DNA of 64,000 nt, taken from Zea mays (lineage: Eukaryota > Streptophyta > Magnoliopsida > Poales > Poaceae). Within the stretch, counting starts at the first letter, position 1. Each line of letters opens with the position of its first letter. Location of the stretch: assembly GCF_902167145.1 (NCBI RefSeq), contig NC_050101.1, forward strand, positions 128,494,990 through 128,558,989, read 5' to 3'. The translations under genes and the position numbers were made by a program. Shown piece after piece: positions 24,380 to 35,305 of this stretch. Below the pieces are notes generated by a model that saw only the letters and a program-made list of their open reading frames with translations, was not told the DNA's origin and did no database searches.

Positions 24380-24892
24380 TCACAGTCCTCAGCAGCTTTT
24401 GCACATCGACCCAGCTTTGGCAAGCATGATATGATGACCGGTTGCAGTTGATTTGAGGGCTCATATTTCAGCCATTCACCGTAGGCTATGCATCAGCAAA
24501 CTTGCCTGCTTTAGTCATTCTCTTGGGCTCGAGCCATCGCTAATCTCAAGTTATTTAGGATCACTTCAGTTCTGAGTTCACATGATTTATAAGCTTAGCC
24601 TTTTCAGCCAATGCAACAACTGAATCAAACCTGCAGAAAAAGGTTTCAATCATTTTGTCACTAGAACCAATGAAAGAAAGACAACGGACCACGATTCTCA
24701 AGGCTCGGTATTTGTACATTTCAAATGCCATGTTGACCAAGGCTTGGACAATATGGATACAAGAATCACCTGACATGTCTGAGACTTTGGTTGGCATTGA
24801 TGTCAAAGATGCATTATCCAATTTCATTAAGCTTGTAATAGTCAAATCAGCTTCCTCTAAATTGTGCAATCGAAGCAGTGTAGTGTGCTTCT
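24380..24892 (-). pseudogene. Exon-like fragment of an unrecognised gene
   Basis: On the minus strand, from an AG at about 24893 an open stretch of about 110 codons runs to 24561 (KHTTLLRLHNLEEADL, ADLTITSLMKLD, IHIVQALVNMAFEMY, ALRIVVRCLSFIGSSD). The composition looks genuinely protein-like, with a TTTTTCTGCAG acceptor-like site inside at about 24632. A second piece follows near 24490-24380 (YGEWLKYEPSNQLQPVI, KLGRCAKAAED). There is no start codon and no flanking exon I can link. I cannot name the family. It may be a captured gene fragment or a decayed gene. Confidence 0.4.
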
Positions 24893-25293
24893 GACCTCAA
24901 GGCAAGAAACTGGAGTGTGATATGCATGCACATCGTGTTAAGTTTCTCATGACAACAGTACTACAACATTGCATATGCAGAATCTTTCAATACCCAAACC
25001 ATGAAGATACTGTCAAACCTAGAATCATACCTTCATAATCACCCCTGTGAGGACTTCAATGTTGACACCATCTACAGGCGTACATTTATCTGGAGGCATC
25101 ACATCACAGTTTAGTTTTAAAATGCAAATAGCCAACTAAGTCGCTATATTCAATTGAACATCCTCTTATTCCGAAAGTAAATACTGAGATTATTCTGCCT
25201 TTTAAAAGTATGGTCCACTTGTTGATGCAAACTGCAATAGCTGTAGCACTTTAGAGCATTATGTCTTCCTTTTTCTGTTAGTGTGTTTTATGG
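24893..25293. other. No recognisable feature
   Basis: Intron-like or intergenic sequence between the exon-like fragment and the solo LTR. Nothing identified. Confidence 0.35.
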
Positions 25294-25930
25294 TGTTGGC
25301 CCAAAAACATGATTTGACAATGTTTTCCAAGTGCAATATGTAAACAGGTGTCTTCGGAATCGGGTCATGAGCATACAAAAGCATGGTCAGGACGAAGCTT
25401 GAGCGGGTCGAAAGGTGATTATGACGAAGGACAAGGCGATCACGAAGCTGTGCGCAGGATAGCTTCGGCACGACAGCAGAAAATGGGAACCGACTTAAAG
25501 ATGAAAAGACAAATCAGACCTCGAAGAATTACTACAGAGTTATTAGCAAATGTAAATGACATGAATGTAATTTTACATGGGCTGCGTCCCTTGCCTATAA
25601 ATAGATGAACAGTTGGCATTCACTTTTTGCATCACGCCTGTACCCTTACTTTCCGTCAAACCGAAGGTATATCTATAATTTGTTATTGTGAATATGGTAA
25701 TGCAAATAAAAATAAGTTGATAATAATGTTTATATTATTTCTCATATTTCGTATATGAATTCTTTCTCATCATTTATTGTGCTTATGAAGGTTTTTCCTT
25801 CACAACCTTCGTCCGGAATTCATTATATCCGAAGGGAAATAATGTCCCGAAGGACGAAGGGCTTTGACATTTAACACTTTTCATGTTGCCTTGTCCTTAA
25901 CTCTTAGCATTTGAGAACAAGTCCTCAACA
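25294..25930 (+). mobile_element. Solo LTR of the element C family, 637 bp
   Basis: Starts TGTTGG and ends TCCTCAACA, flanked by a perfect 5-bp duplication TATGG (25289-25293 and 25931-25935). It is homologous along its length to the 587-bp LTRs of element C: a shared CCTATAAATAGATGAACAG promoter block, then ACGAAGGxxTxTCCxTC, a CCTTCGTCCG block and the terminal GAGAACAAGTCC. It is clearly diverged from C and slightly longer. No internal region remains, consistent with LTR-LTR recombination. Confidence 0.9.
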
Positions 25931-26039
25931 TATGGATTACCTATCAAGCCTGTTTTTTGGCAGAAAGAAAAATAAATTAATAAAGGGACGAGGAAAGTGG
26001 ACGAACTGGAAGCCAAAACATCTGTCCTAAGTATTTAGA

Positions 26040-26365
26040 GGGCAGAATTGAAAACCAATGATGAGAGCATTGTAGTGCCAAAAATTCAACTTCTGAAACC
26101 TTGGTACTCAAATTTGAAAACTCCAGTGATCCATGCCTGCAGCAGAACAAGAAAATTCCACCAACACTAATCCATCAGATAGCAACCAGCAGGATTAGAG
26201 CGTTGTAGTGGAAGCAAAAAACGATAATGAAGCCTATGACCATGTGGTACTTTACAAATATGAAAACACCAATGTTTCTATCATAGCAGAAGAACAAAAT
26301 TCGTACAACACCACTGCATGGGAGAGCAACCAACAAGATAACATATCCTCACAAGAATAGTTCTT
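26040..26365 (+). pseudogene. Broken repetitive coding stretch, unrecognised
   Basis: Two copies of a roughly 135-bp unit follow one another. The first is from about 26065 (GAGCATTGTAGTG...TTTGAAAACTCCAGTGAT). The second is from about 26200 (GAGCGTTGTAGTG...TATGAAAACACCAATGTT). In matching frames they read NSTSETLVLKFENSS and NEAYDHVVLYKYENTN, so an acidic, Asn-rich repeat protein once seems to have been encoded. Stops (TAG near 26195) and frame changes now break it. The second copy ends at a TAG near 26358. The function is unknown. Confidence 0.35.
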
Positions 26366-28499
26366 AAAGTTAACAACCAACAAAGAAAATGGTCATCTTC
26401 AAGAGAACAAAGGCGATGCTAATGAACAAACAGATGATGCGTTAGAGGGATTCCTTGTGTGGACTTGATCATGTACTGTAATTATCCCAAATCAGATAAA
26501 CATGGCACTGACAGAAAACGAGCAGCATATTGGATTTGCACGCAAGCAAAACGGAAACAAGGAGGCGAGATCTATGGACGCAATTCCATTCCATTCCATA
26601 TTTGCAATCCAGTGCAAAAGCCAGAATATAGGTGGCATGCGTAGACAATATAAGCGAAGGAAAGTCTCGCCGAAGGCATAAGACGGTGAGGCGGCCATGC
26701 GCATGGCCGCTGGCCGGATCGAGGCGCCTCCTCACACTCGCGGTTGAGCGAGGGAGCAGGCCGTGGAGCCGTGCGGTCGAGCGAAGGAGGGAGAGGGTGC
26801 CCGTGCTCGATCAAAACTTGTTACTGAGAGATGGTTGTCGTTTTGTGTGGATGTCTTTTCTTTTTCTTATTTTTAAAATTTAATCCATCCAAACAAAGAC
26901 CCGGTTTCGATACTCTCGTGTCCATCTCAGTCCACATGTATTAAAATGGATTGTGGTATAATTTAAACTAATTTATACCCAATCAATCTCAATACACATG
27001 AATTGACGTGAATATGAGACTATCTAAACTATGAAAAAGTAGAGATTAACGACAACTTTATTCCAAATTCACGTTAAGACAATAAAAATGAAACCACCAT
27101 TAAAGTATGGAGCAAGAACGGAAACATCAAATTGTCTTTGTAATTTTCATATAACATTTTTGAGATGTTTGATGGATGGTGTAAGTACTCTAGACTGTTT
27201 GTATAGTATCCATGAGATGTCTTACGATGTACTTTTGATTTTTTACTTAGTACTTATATCTTAGCTTGTCCACAATATCCTTGGTATGTTATTTTCTTTT
27301 TTCCTTCATGACATGTTTTCCCCCTTTTTCTGTTGAGTTTTTCTCTATCCTTTATAATTTGTTTTTATTTACTTAGCTATTCAGTTTAGTTTACGTTGTT
27401 TTTACTTTGCTGTATGCTTTTCCAGTATTCATGATGTTTTTCTGAATTATTCCTCATATAATATAATTGGTTTTTACTATTTCTGATGCGTATTCATCAA
27501 ATGTTCTGTGATATTCTATTGATTGTTTTTATAGCATTTTTTAGATGTTCCTTAATATATTCTAGACTTCTTTCCAAAGCATTCGTGTTCCATACATGTT
27601 CTATATTTCAATCTTCCTACAGTGCTCGTGAGATATTCTATTATATATTTTGGATTGTTCGTGGACTATGTATAGGATGTTCTACGATATATTTTTGTTT
27701 ACTTGCACACTATTAATTAGATATTCTAGCATGCATATAAATTTGTTTGTCCTGTATCTATATATCCATATGATCTTCAATGATGTGAATTAATTGTTCC
27801 CATTATTCATGGAACGCTTTTTTCATTTCTAATACAAAGACATAAATATTACTGGATACCATTTGACTGAACCTAGAATTTTATTCTCCTACATTTGGAA
27901 TATCAACCTCCTAAATCTAGAACATTTCTCTCATAAAGGTGGAACATTGTTTCTCAAAATCCGGAAAGTTGCCGTGCTTATTGATGAAAATGTTCATAAA
28001 AATGTTCTTTAATAAATTTTCTCAATATATTTACGTGGGCTATTGTTCCAAAATGATCATTATATGAAAGGTAACGATGTACTAAGAATTTAATTTGGAT
28101 ACTTTGTGTGACAACTACAGCCTTTTAAATTTTCAAAAGTATTAATGAAACACTAGTGTGGTCTAATTTGGTTAGCCGTGCATCAAGGGCGGCCCAGGAT
28201 CTGAAGAATGAGTATTCAAAAATTTAGTAAAGCATAATTCTTTTAATTGTTTAAAGCCTATTCTAATAACATTTAGTTATATACAATTGATTATATTATC
28301 ATATACAAGTAGTTTTATAGCATATAATATATATAGCATAATTAAACATACACATTACACAACTATTAAACTAATCATAAATCACACAAAAAAGAATGTG
28401 TCATAAGATAATATTGTTCAACACGCACCATATCAAAATATTAATTTGTTGACATAATCAAATGAATAGCGACAAACTCCGCCTATGTTGTCTTAACAT
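26366..28499. other. Unassigned AT-rich region
   Basis: No gene recognised. 26640-26820 is briefly GC-rich. 27150-27740 contains a loose array of TTCxxGAGATGTTCTxxGATATxTTTT-type phrases spaced about 50-70 bp. A CAAGGGCGGCCCAGGATCTG sequence at 28188 resembles a hAT terminus, but no partner end or 8-bp duplication was found. Confidence 0.35.
27150..27740. repeat. Degenerate T-rich tandem-like array
   Basis: Phrases such as CATGAGATGTCTTACGATGTAC, CAAATGTTCTGTGATATTCT, CGTGAGATATTCTATTATAT and ATAGGATGTTCTACGATATA recur with irregular spacing. Homology is too weak to define a unit exactly. Confidence 0.35.
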
Positions 28500-28859
28500 A
28501 TGTTGGTGCAACATAGTCTGGTCCCAAGTCTAGGTACAAGGAGGAGAGTTGCATTAGGCGGGACGAGCTAGCTATAAAAACTTAGCCAATCAAAATGGAC
28601 AGGAAACCCAATAGAAAACCGCTGGGGTGTAACCCTCTTAGTGACACATCATATCGGAACCCGGGTATGGTGTTAAATGGGCAAGGGCCGGGACGCCACC
28701 CCTTGGTGGCGCGCCGTGTCGTGATCTGGATGCATTGTCAAGTGAGCAAGGATCGGGTCGTCGCTTCCTTAGTGGCGCGCTACATCGGCGCCCGGGTGTA
28801 GTGACAAATGTGCAAGGGTCTTCGCATCTATCTCAACGGGTGCGAGAGGTAAGGAAGCT

Positions 28860-29310
28860 AGTTGAGCCGACTAGGATCTGTTTAGATAGTTGGAATATAG
28901 GATCCCTTACAGGTAAGATAAGAGAGTTAGTTGATGCAGCAAGTAGGAGGCGTGTTAGTATCCTATGTGTCCAGGAGACAAAATGGAAAGGGCAAAAAGC
29001 GAAGGAGGTGGAGGACACTGGTTTCAAACTATGGTACTCAGGAACAATGGCAAACAAAAATGGAGTAGGTATCCTGATTGATAAGATCCTCAAGGATGGA
29101 GTGGTGGACGTCAAAAGGTAGGGAGATAGGATTATCCTAGTCAAACTAGTTTTTGGGATGTGCTCACAAGGAGAGAAGATAAACAAGCTTGTTTGGATTG
29201 TAAGGTGATACCTGGAGAGAGTGTTGTACCCCAACATAGTCTTGTGGTGGCTGACTTCCATTTTCGGATCAGTACCCATAGGGTTAAACAAGCCAAAATT
29301 GCGAGGACGG
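28860..29310 (+). pseudogene. LINE apurinic-type endonuclease, internally deleted
   Basis: Starts in TRICLDSWNIGSLTGK and reaches CVQETKWKGQKAKEVE, the first two conserved blocks of the EEP endonuclease fold (Asn, then the catalytic Glu). A TAG occurs at 29119-29121, then GDRIILVKLVFG. The reading then jumps to LTRREDKQACLDCKVIPGE and HSLVVADFHFRI, so the middle with the catalytic Asp/His blocks (roughly 120-150 residues) has been deleted. Confidence 0.75.
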
Positions 29311-30770
29311 AGTGGTGGAAACTCAAAGGGGAGACATCCGAAGTTTTTAGGGAAAGAGTTTTTGTGGAGGGCGCTTGGTCCGAAGAAGAAGATGCAAACA
29401 ACATGTGGGTAAATATGGCAACCTGTATTAGGAAGGTAGCGTCAGAGGTGTTTGGAGTGACCAAAGGGAGCATCGATGAATCTAAGGATACTTGGTGGTG
29501 GACCGAGGATGTTCAAAAGGCAATAAAGGAGAAGAAAGAATGTTACAAGATCTTGTTCCATGATAGGAGTGCGGTCAACATAGAGAGATATAAGGTGGCA
29601 AAGAAGACTGCAAAGCGAGATGTGAGTGAGGCAAAGGGTCGAGCCTATGATGATCTTTACCGAAGACTAAGTATAAAGGAAGGAGAGAAAGATGTCTATA
29701 AGATAGCTAGAATTCAGGAAAGGAAGACGAGGGATCTCAACCAATTTAAATGCATTAAGGATGAGATGGATCAACTCTTGGTGAAAGGACAAGACATCAA
29801 ACAGAGGTGGCAGAGGTATTTTGACAATCTTTTCAACGGTGAGAATGAGACTATGGACATCCAATTGGATGACTCCTTTGATGATTTAAATAGATGCTTT
29901 GTACGCAGGATCCAAGAATCAGAGGTCAAAGAAGCTTTAAAGAGGATGAAAGGGGGCAAGGTGATGGGCCCGGATGGTATCCCAATAGAGGTGTGGAAAT
30001 GCCTTAGAAATATTGCTATCGTGGCTAACCAAGTTGTCAACCATATTTTTCGATCAAACAAGATGCCTGATGAGTGGAGGAGGAGTACATTAGTACCAAT
30101 CTTCAAGAATAAGGGAGCTATTCAAAGTTGTATCAACTATCGAGGGATTAAGCTCATGAGCCACACTATGAAGCTATGATAGAGAGTTATTGAGCATCGC
30201 CTGAGAGGAATGACGCATATCACCATGGACCAATTTGGATTCATGCCTGGAAGGTCAACCATGGAAGAAATTTTCTTAATAAGGCAGGTCATGGAGCGAT
30301 ATAAGGAGAAGAAGAAGGACTTGCACATAGTTTTTATCGATTTGGAGAAGGCCTATGGTAAAATACCTTGGAACCTAATGTGGTGGTCATTGGATAAGCA
30401 TCAAGTCCCAACAAAGTATGTTACGCTCATCAAGGACTTGTATGACAAGGTTGTGACCAGCGTCCGAACAACTGATGGTTATACAAATGTTTTCCCGATT
30501 AACATAGGACTACATCAAGGTTCAGCTTTGAGCCCTTATCTATTTGCCTTAGTGATAGATGAGGTCACGAGGGATATACAAGAAGATATCTCTTGGTGTA
30601 TGCTTTTCGCTGATGATGTAGTTCTAGTAGATGAAATCCGGGAAGGAGTCACACCCTAGAGTCAAAAGAATTTAGAATTGCCAGGACCAAAACCGAGTAT
30701 ATGAGATGTGACTTTGGTACTACAATTAGTGAGGATGGAGATGTAAGTTTGGGATACTAGGTAGTATCAA
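29310..30770 (+). pseudogene. LINE reverse transcriptase, broken
   Basis: One frame (with 29160-30179 and 30210-30659) covers a linker region and the RT fingers/palm: GPDGIPIEVWK, CINYRGIKLM, GFMPGRSTMEE, VFIDLEKAYGKIPW, LHQGSALSPYLFALV and the catalytic FADDVVLVDE. A TGA at 30177-30179 replaces an expected tryptophan codon. After 30656 the frame shifts (TKTEYMRCDFG continues in another frame). The motif wording is typical of plant RTE-type LINEs. Confidence 0.82.
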
Positions 30771-30778
30771 AGAAGGAT

Positions 30779-31443
30779 CAAGGGCGGAGGGCCCGTTATG
30801 GCGAAGTATGGCCTGCGCCATAGCTCGGCCCAGCCCACTGAAGCAGTAAACCCTAGTTTCAAGCGTCCAGGCCCATCCGCGGACCCGCCCCGCATGCCAG
30901 TCGCCAGCACGCTTCCGCAACCGCCATCATCGTTCATCCGTTCCCACTCTCACAGCTCCGGCGCCATCACCAGTTAGCAAACCACCGCCCACCAGCTTCT
31001 CTTGGCTTCTGCGGCTAGCCACCGTTCCTAGCTTCCACTGTTCCCAGGCTCCCACCTCCTACCGTCGTTCCCACGTCGTTCCCAGGCTTCCTAGCTTCCA
31101 CTGTTCCCAGTCTGCCCCGAGCTCGTCCGTGGCGGTGGGTTGTAGCCGGCCTCCGGAGCTTGTCCACGCCTGGCACTTGCCAGTCGCCGCCACAGCGTCT
31201 CCCTGTGTGCCCCCTTCCAGACTGCTAGTGACCAGTGAGGCTGTCAGTTTCAGCCTGTGCACAAACAACACAACATAGTGCACATAATTGAGCATTGAGG
31301 AAGTGAGGATTAGTGGAACAGAGGATTAGAGGTATAGTGCATTGATGTACTTAGTGTTTTTTTATTGAGCTTTTCTTTTAGCTTTTAGTGCAATATGTTT
31401 TGTTCACTGCCATACCTTGATTTTGGGTTGTGCTCCGCCACTG
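30779..31443. mobile_element. Non-autonomous hAT element inside the LINE, 665 bp
   Basis: Left end CAAGGGCGGAGGGCC; right end reverse-complemented CAGTGGCGGAGCACAACCC. Flanked by a perfect 8-bp duplication AGAAGGAT (30771-30778 and 31444-31451). LINE coding sequence continues across the junction. The interior is GC- and CT-rich with CCACTGTTCCCAGGCT repeats (about 31035-31110) and has no transposase. Confidence 0.85.
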
Positions 31444-31493
31444 AGAAGGATAACTTCTGTACGTAGAGATGGTGATATTGATGAAGCCATAAA

Positions 31494-32609
31494 CACCAAC
31501 CAGTCCATAGGCCATGTGCCCCGGCCTCCCGTGCGCAGCAGCAGCGGCACCGCCTCGGCCGTATCGCCTCTAAAGTCCAAATCCATCCCGCTCTAGATCT
31601 CTGGTGGGCCGTTGGTGTTGCGGAGGCGAAGCCACCCGTAAGGCCCAAACAATCGACGAAAGCCACGGCGGAACATGTTCCTCGGTATTTATATATACTT
31701 TTATTTGGTTTCACGAACGTGACTAGCACGTCTGCCGTTAAAGTGGAGGATGGTCGACTCGACACGACACGACACGACACGTTGGCAATGTCTCGTCCAA
31801 AATCCACCACGGATCACCAGACCAGATAACGAATAAGCCGTCCGAAATCCACGCTTGGTCGTCCATTCTCTCACGAGGCGGCGGCGCTCCGCTCCGTCAA
31901 TGCTGCCATCCTCTACAACGACCCCGAGGCGGCCGGTGTGACGTGCGACGGCACGCTTTACATGTAGGACTGAGAGGGAACCTTGGCATGCATGGGTTGA
32001 CGACTTGGCCATGATTAATTAGTCGCGGCGACGAACAGCGTGTTGGTTTTGGATTTTCGTTTACCTGACTCTTGAGTGGTTAGCAGGCTACACTATCCAC
32101 ATTATTCTTTAACTCGAATATTACAATCCTTTGCCTTTATTGTAGTCAATTCCACGTATCGTTTATATATTAGTTCCTTGCGTGCTGTGTGCACGACGCC
32201 AACCACATATTATTCTATTGTACTTAACACTTCCAACAGGAAGAAAAAAAAGACGATAATTAATGTAGGGGAAACAAAAGATATTGGATCTCGATTAATC
32301 ATGAGCGGGAAGGATATGATCCGTTCATCGTTTATCATCGTCATGAGTCAATAAGACCGCCGATCATGACACGTACCATGACCGACATTAGTGCTATATA
32401 TGGCACTTTAATTAAAAGAGTGTCGTAAATAAATTAAATAGTCAATCTCAAGGATTATGGGGAGGCTACTACACTAGCGCAAAGCAAAATTTTTGACCCC
32501 ATAAAACCAACAACGACTGCGGTTATAGGTCATGAAATTACCACTAGACGTGCAACGTAGCAGAAGACGTCTCAATGTTGCAAAAAGAGAACTATATTAC
32601 AATATCTCA
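31494..32609. other. Unassigned region with a short microsatellite
   Basis: Contains (GACAC)4 at 31761-31780. A protein-like plus-strand phrase (ALRSVNAAILYNDPEAAGV) at about 31885-31940 is closed by a TAG, possibly a gene scrap. No gene can be supported. Confidence 0.35.
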
Positions 32610-32828
32610 TGTTGGGTCGGTCTAGCCTCATGTCATACATGTGCCCATAATTGGTTTAACATCTCAATATCCATGACTTGTGAAATGTAGTCATCAACTA
32701 ATACATGTGCTAGTCATCAACTCTAACTAGGGACATCATTTAGAATAACCATACAAGTAAAGAATCTCACAAACAATTTACATAATTGTTAATCAATACA
32801 AGGTGCCTTTCATGAATATCCAATTAAG

Positions 32829-32870
<42 letters not shown>

Positions 32871-32925
32871 TGGATACAAAGAAATATGCTCATCTATATG
32901 ATTATCTCTAGGGTATATTTCTAAC
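32610..32925 (-). repeat. Copia LTR remnant (3' side)
   Basis: Starts TGTTGGGTCGGTCTAGCC and ends GGGTATATTTCTAAC on the plus strand; the sense strand is minus. On the sense side it is preceded by a purine run (CAAGTGGGAGACGG) directly after the copia pol stop, the expected polypurine tract position. The wording resembles Angela-type copia LTRs. An (AT)n run lies within it. Confidence 0.65.
32831..32878. repeat. (AT)n microsatellite, about 24 units
   Basis: Uninterrupted AT dinucleotides inside the copia LTR remnant; likely length-variable between lines. Confidence 0.95.
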
Positions 32926-32946
32926 CGTCTCCCACTTGCACTAGAG

Positions 32947-34062
32947 TTAATCTAGAAGATATTTAATACCCATAGATCTCATGTAAGCCTCATGCTTAGG
33001 TTGTGGAAGAGGTTCTGTCAAAGGATCAACAATATTCAAATCCGTATGTATTTTGCATATCTTTATCTCACCCCGCTTAACGAATTCCCGTATGAGGTGA
33101 AACTTCTGCAGTACATGTTTGCTTTTCTGATGGTTCCTTGGCTCCTTAGCTTGCGCAATAGCCCCATTAATGTCACAGTATAAGTTCAATGGACTAGAGG
33201 CATTAGGAAACACACCAAGCTCGATGAAGAAGTTCCTTATAGAAACACCTTCCTTCGCAGATTCAGAAGCTGCAATGTACTCGGCTTCTGTTGTAGACTC
33301 AGTCACAGTCTCCTACTTGGAACTCTTCCATCTAACATCACCACCATTTATTGGGAACACAAAACCTGATTGCGATTTTAACTCGTCTGGATCAGTTTGG
33401 AAGCTAGCATCGGTGTAACCAGTTACAATGAGCTCCTTCTTACCCCCATATACCAGGAACATATTTTTAGTCCTTCTCAAGTACTCGAGAACACATTTTA
33501 CCGATGTCCACTGATCCTCACCTAGATGAGCCTGGTGCCTACTCGTAGCACTTATAGCGTATGAAACATTTGTGCATGTACTTATCATAGCATACATAAT
33601 TGATCCAATTACCGAGGTGTATGGTATCTTACTCATGCGCTCTCGCTCATTAACTGTCGCATGACACTGCTTCTGGCTAAGGTGTATACCATGTGACATA
33701 GGTAAGAACCCTTTCTTGGACTGTTCCATGTTGAACTGTTTCAACACCTTGTCAATGTACATTTCTTGACTTAATCCTATAAGCCTATTTGATATATCTC
33801 TATAGATCCTTATGCCTAAAATATATGCTGCTTCCCCTAAGTCCTTCATAGAAAAACTCTTTTTCAGTGAATCCTTGATGAACTCCATCATAGGAATGTC
33901 GTTCCCAATCAATAATATGTCATCCACATACAAGATCAGAAATATAACAACGCTCCAACTTTCTTTCTTGTAAACACATGCTTTTTCTTCATTCTGATGA
34001 AAACCAAACCCTTTATCCAGTTCATCAAAACAAATGTTCCAACTCCACGATGCTTGCTTCAA
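32947..34062 (-). pseudogene. Copia RT C-terminal half and RNase H
   Basis: 34062-33313 reads from LKQASWSWN through the catalytic LYVDDILLIGND, the KDLGEAAYILGIRI block and the TGYTDASFQTD start of RNase H. 33306-32947 continues after a one-codon break with TESTTEAEYIAAS, CDINGAIAQAKEP, KHVLQKFHLIREFV and ends PLTEPLPQPKHEAYMRSMG. The style is Angela-like copia. Only a stop near 33310 interrupts the preserved part. Upstream RT and integrase are missing because Sirevirus A sequence abuts at 34063. Confidence 0.85.
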
Positions 34063-34080
34063 CCCCTTTCAAGTGATCCA
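34063..34080. other. Junction filler between copia and Sirevirus A
   Basis: CCCCTTTCAAGTGATCCA copies an 18-bp piece found inside the adjoining LTR at about 34276-34293. It stands where the last 42 bp of that LTR should be. Confidence 0.7.
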
Positions 34081-35305
34081 CAACAACTAATAGCCACAAA
34101 TCTTGGTTATACAAATGTTAGTGTGACTAAGTAGTTGCGAAGCGAGTTCTTGTGGCCAAGACAATCACAAAGAGATCAACACAAGAGACACACGATTTTA
34201 TCCCGTGGTTCGGCCAAGTAACACTTGCCTACTTCCACGTTGTGGCGTCCCAATGGACGAGGGTTGCACTCAACCCCTTTCAAGTGATCCAATGATCAAC
34301 TTGAATACCACGGCTTTTCTTTGCTTATCTCTTTTTCCCGTTTGCGAGGAATCTCCATAAGTTGGAGTCTCTCGCCCTTACAACAAAGATCACAATGAAA
34401 GCACGGAGTAAGGTTGGGAAGAGCAACACACTAGAATTAAATCCACACCACAAACATGCACACAAGTGAGAAGATGAGCACACAAAACACGCAGGGAGTT
34501 TACAACTCGAAAAGTGCTCCAATCTCAAGAACGATGAACGATTGCGTGAAAGTGAGGACTAGAAGTCTTGCTTAGAGTATGCTTCGGTGACTCCTCCATG
34601 CGCCTAGGGGTCCCTTTTATAGCCCCAAGGCAGCTAGGAGCCGTTGGAGGCCAACAAGGAAGGCTATCCTTGCCTTCTGTCGGCCGGCGCACCGGACAGT
34701 CCGGTGCACCACCGGATAGCCCACTGTTCATGTCCGGTGCGCGATCTCCTTCCAATTCTGGCGCAGCCGACCGTTGCAGAGTCGTGGCAGTTGGCGCACC
34801 GGGCACTGTCCGATGCACACCGGACAGTCCGGTGCCCCCTGCCGACCGTTGGCGCGGGCCACGTGTCGCCCGCGGATTGCGCGACCGACCGTTGCGCTGG
34901 CGGCCGTTGGCTCACCGGACAGTCTGGTGCACCACCAGATAGTCCGGTGAATTATAGCCGTATACCGCCAAATTCTCCCGAGAGCGGCCTGTTCACCAGA
35001 GTTCAGCCTGGCACACCGGACACTGTCCGGTGCACCACCGGACAGTCCGGTGTGCCAGACCGAGCTGAACTTTGGCTGTACTCAGCCAACTCTTTTGCAT
35101 TTCTTTTCTTTTCTTCTTTTCTCTTTTTCCAGCACTTAGACCATATATGTTAGTACACAAAAACCAATGTACTAAGTCTAGAAACATACCTTCTCTTTGT
35201 TTTGCACTTCTCTCTTCATTTAGCACAAATGAACTTAATTAAATGTGTTGAGCACCTAATCACCAAAACATACTAGAAATTGCCCAAGGGCACATTTCCC
35301 TTTCA
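34081..35305 (-). repeat. 3' LTR of Sirevirus A, missing its last 42 bp
   Basis: The right boundary is CCCTTTCA|ATCTCCCCC, i.e. the sense start TGAAAGGG after a GGGGGAGAT polypurine tract. It contains several CACCGGACAGTCCGGTG-type palindromes (34690-35055). Compared with the 5' copy, the block from TGAGAGCACC to the CAACAACTAAT motif is absent. Confidence 0.88.

Larger units (their letters stand above)
28500..31493 (+). mobile_element. Decayed RTE-like LINE, split by a hAT element
   Basis: The 5' part (28500-28860) has two similar CCCGGGTxTxGTG...GTGGCGCGC blocks. Endonuclease and reverse transcriptase sequences follow on the plus strand to 30770. After the hAT insertion (30779-31443) the LINE resumes at 31452 with a DGDIDEAIN reading that is the expected continuation. 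Neither a poly-A or simple-repeat tail nor a clear target duplication was identified. Confidence 0.78.

Noticed and set aside
24380..24500. Resemblance of the YGEWLKYE...GRCAKAAED piece to ETO1-like proteins
   Set aside because: Only a few positions agree and the neighbouring exon-like part does not fit; not enough to name a family.
28186..28500. Possible hAT left end CAAGGGCGGCCCAGGATCTG
   Set aside because: No matching right end and no 8-bp duplication found, so not called as an element.
31404..32012. Minus-strand frames around 31.4-32.0 kb
   Set aside because: No domain; they span the hAT/LINE junction and a microsatellite, so they cannot be one gene.
34568..35153. Overlapping open frames on both strands with Cys/Arg/Thr-rich repeats (also 37504-38047, 54885-55461, 60837-61440)
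   Set aside because: They come from the CACCGGACAGTCCGGTG palindromes of Sirevirus LTRs, not from genes.
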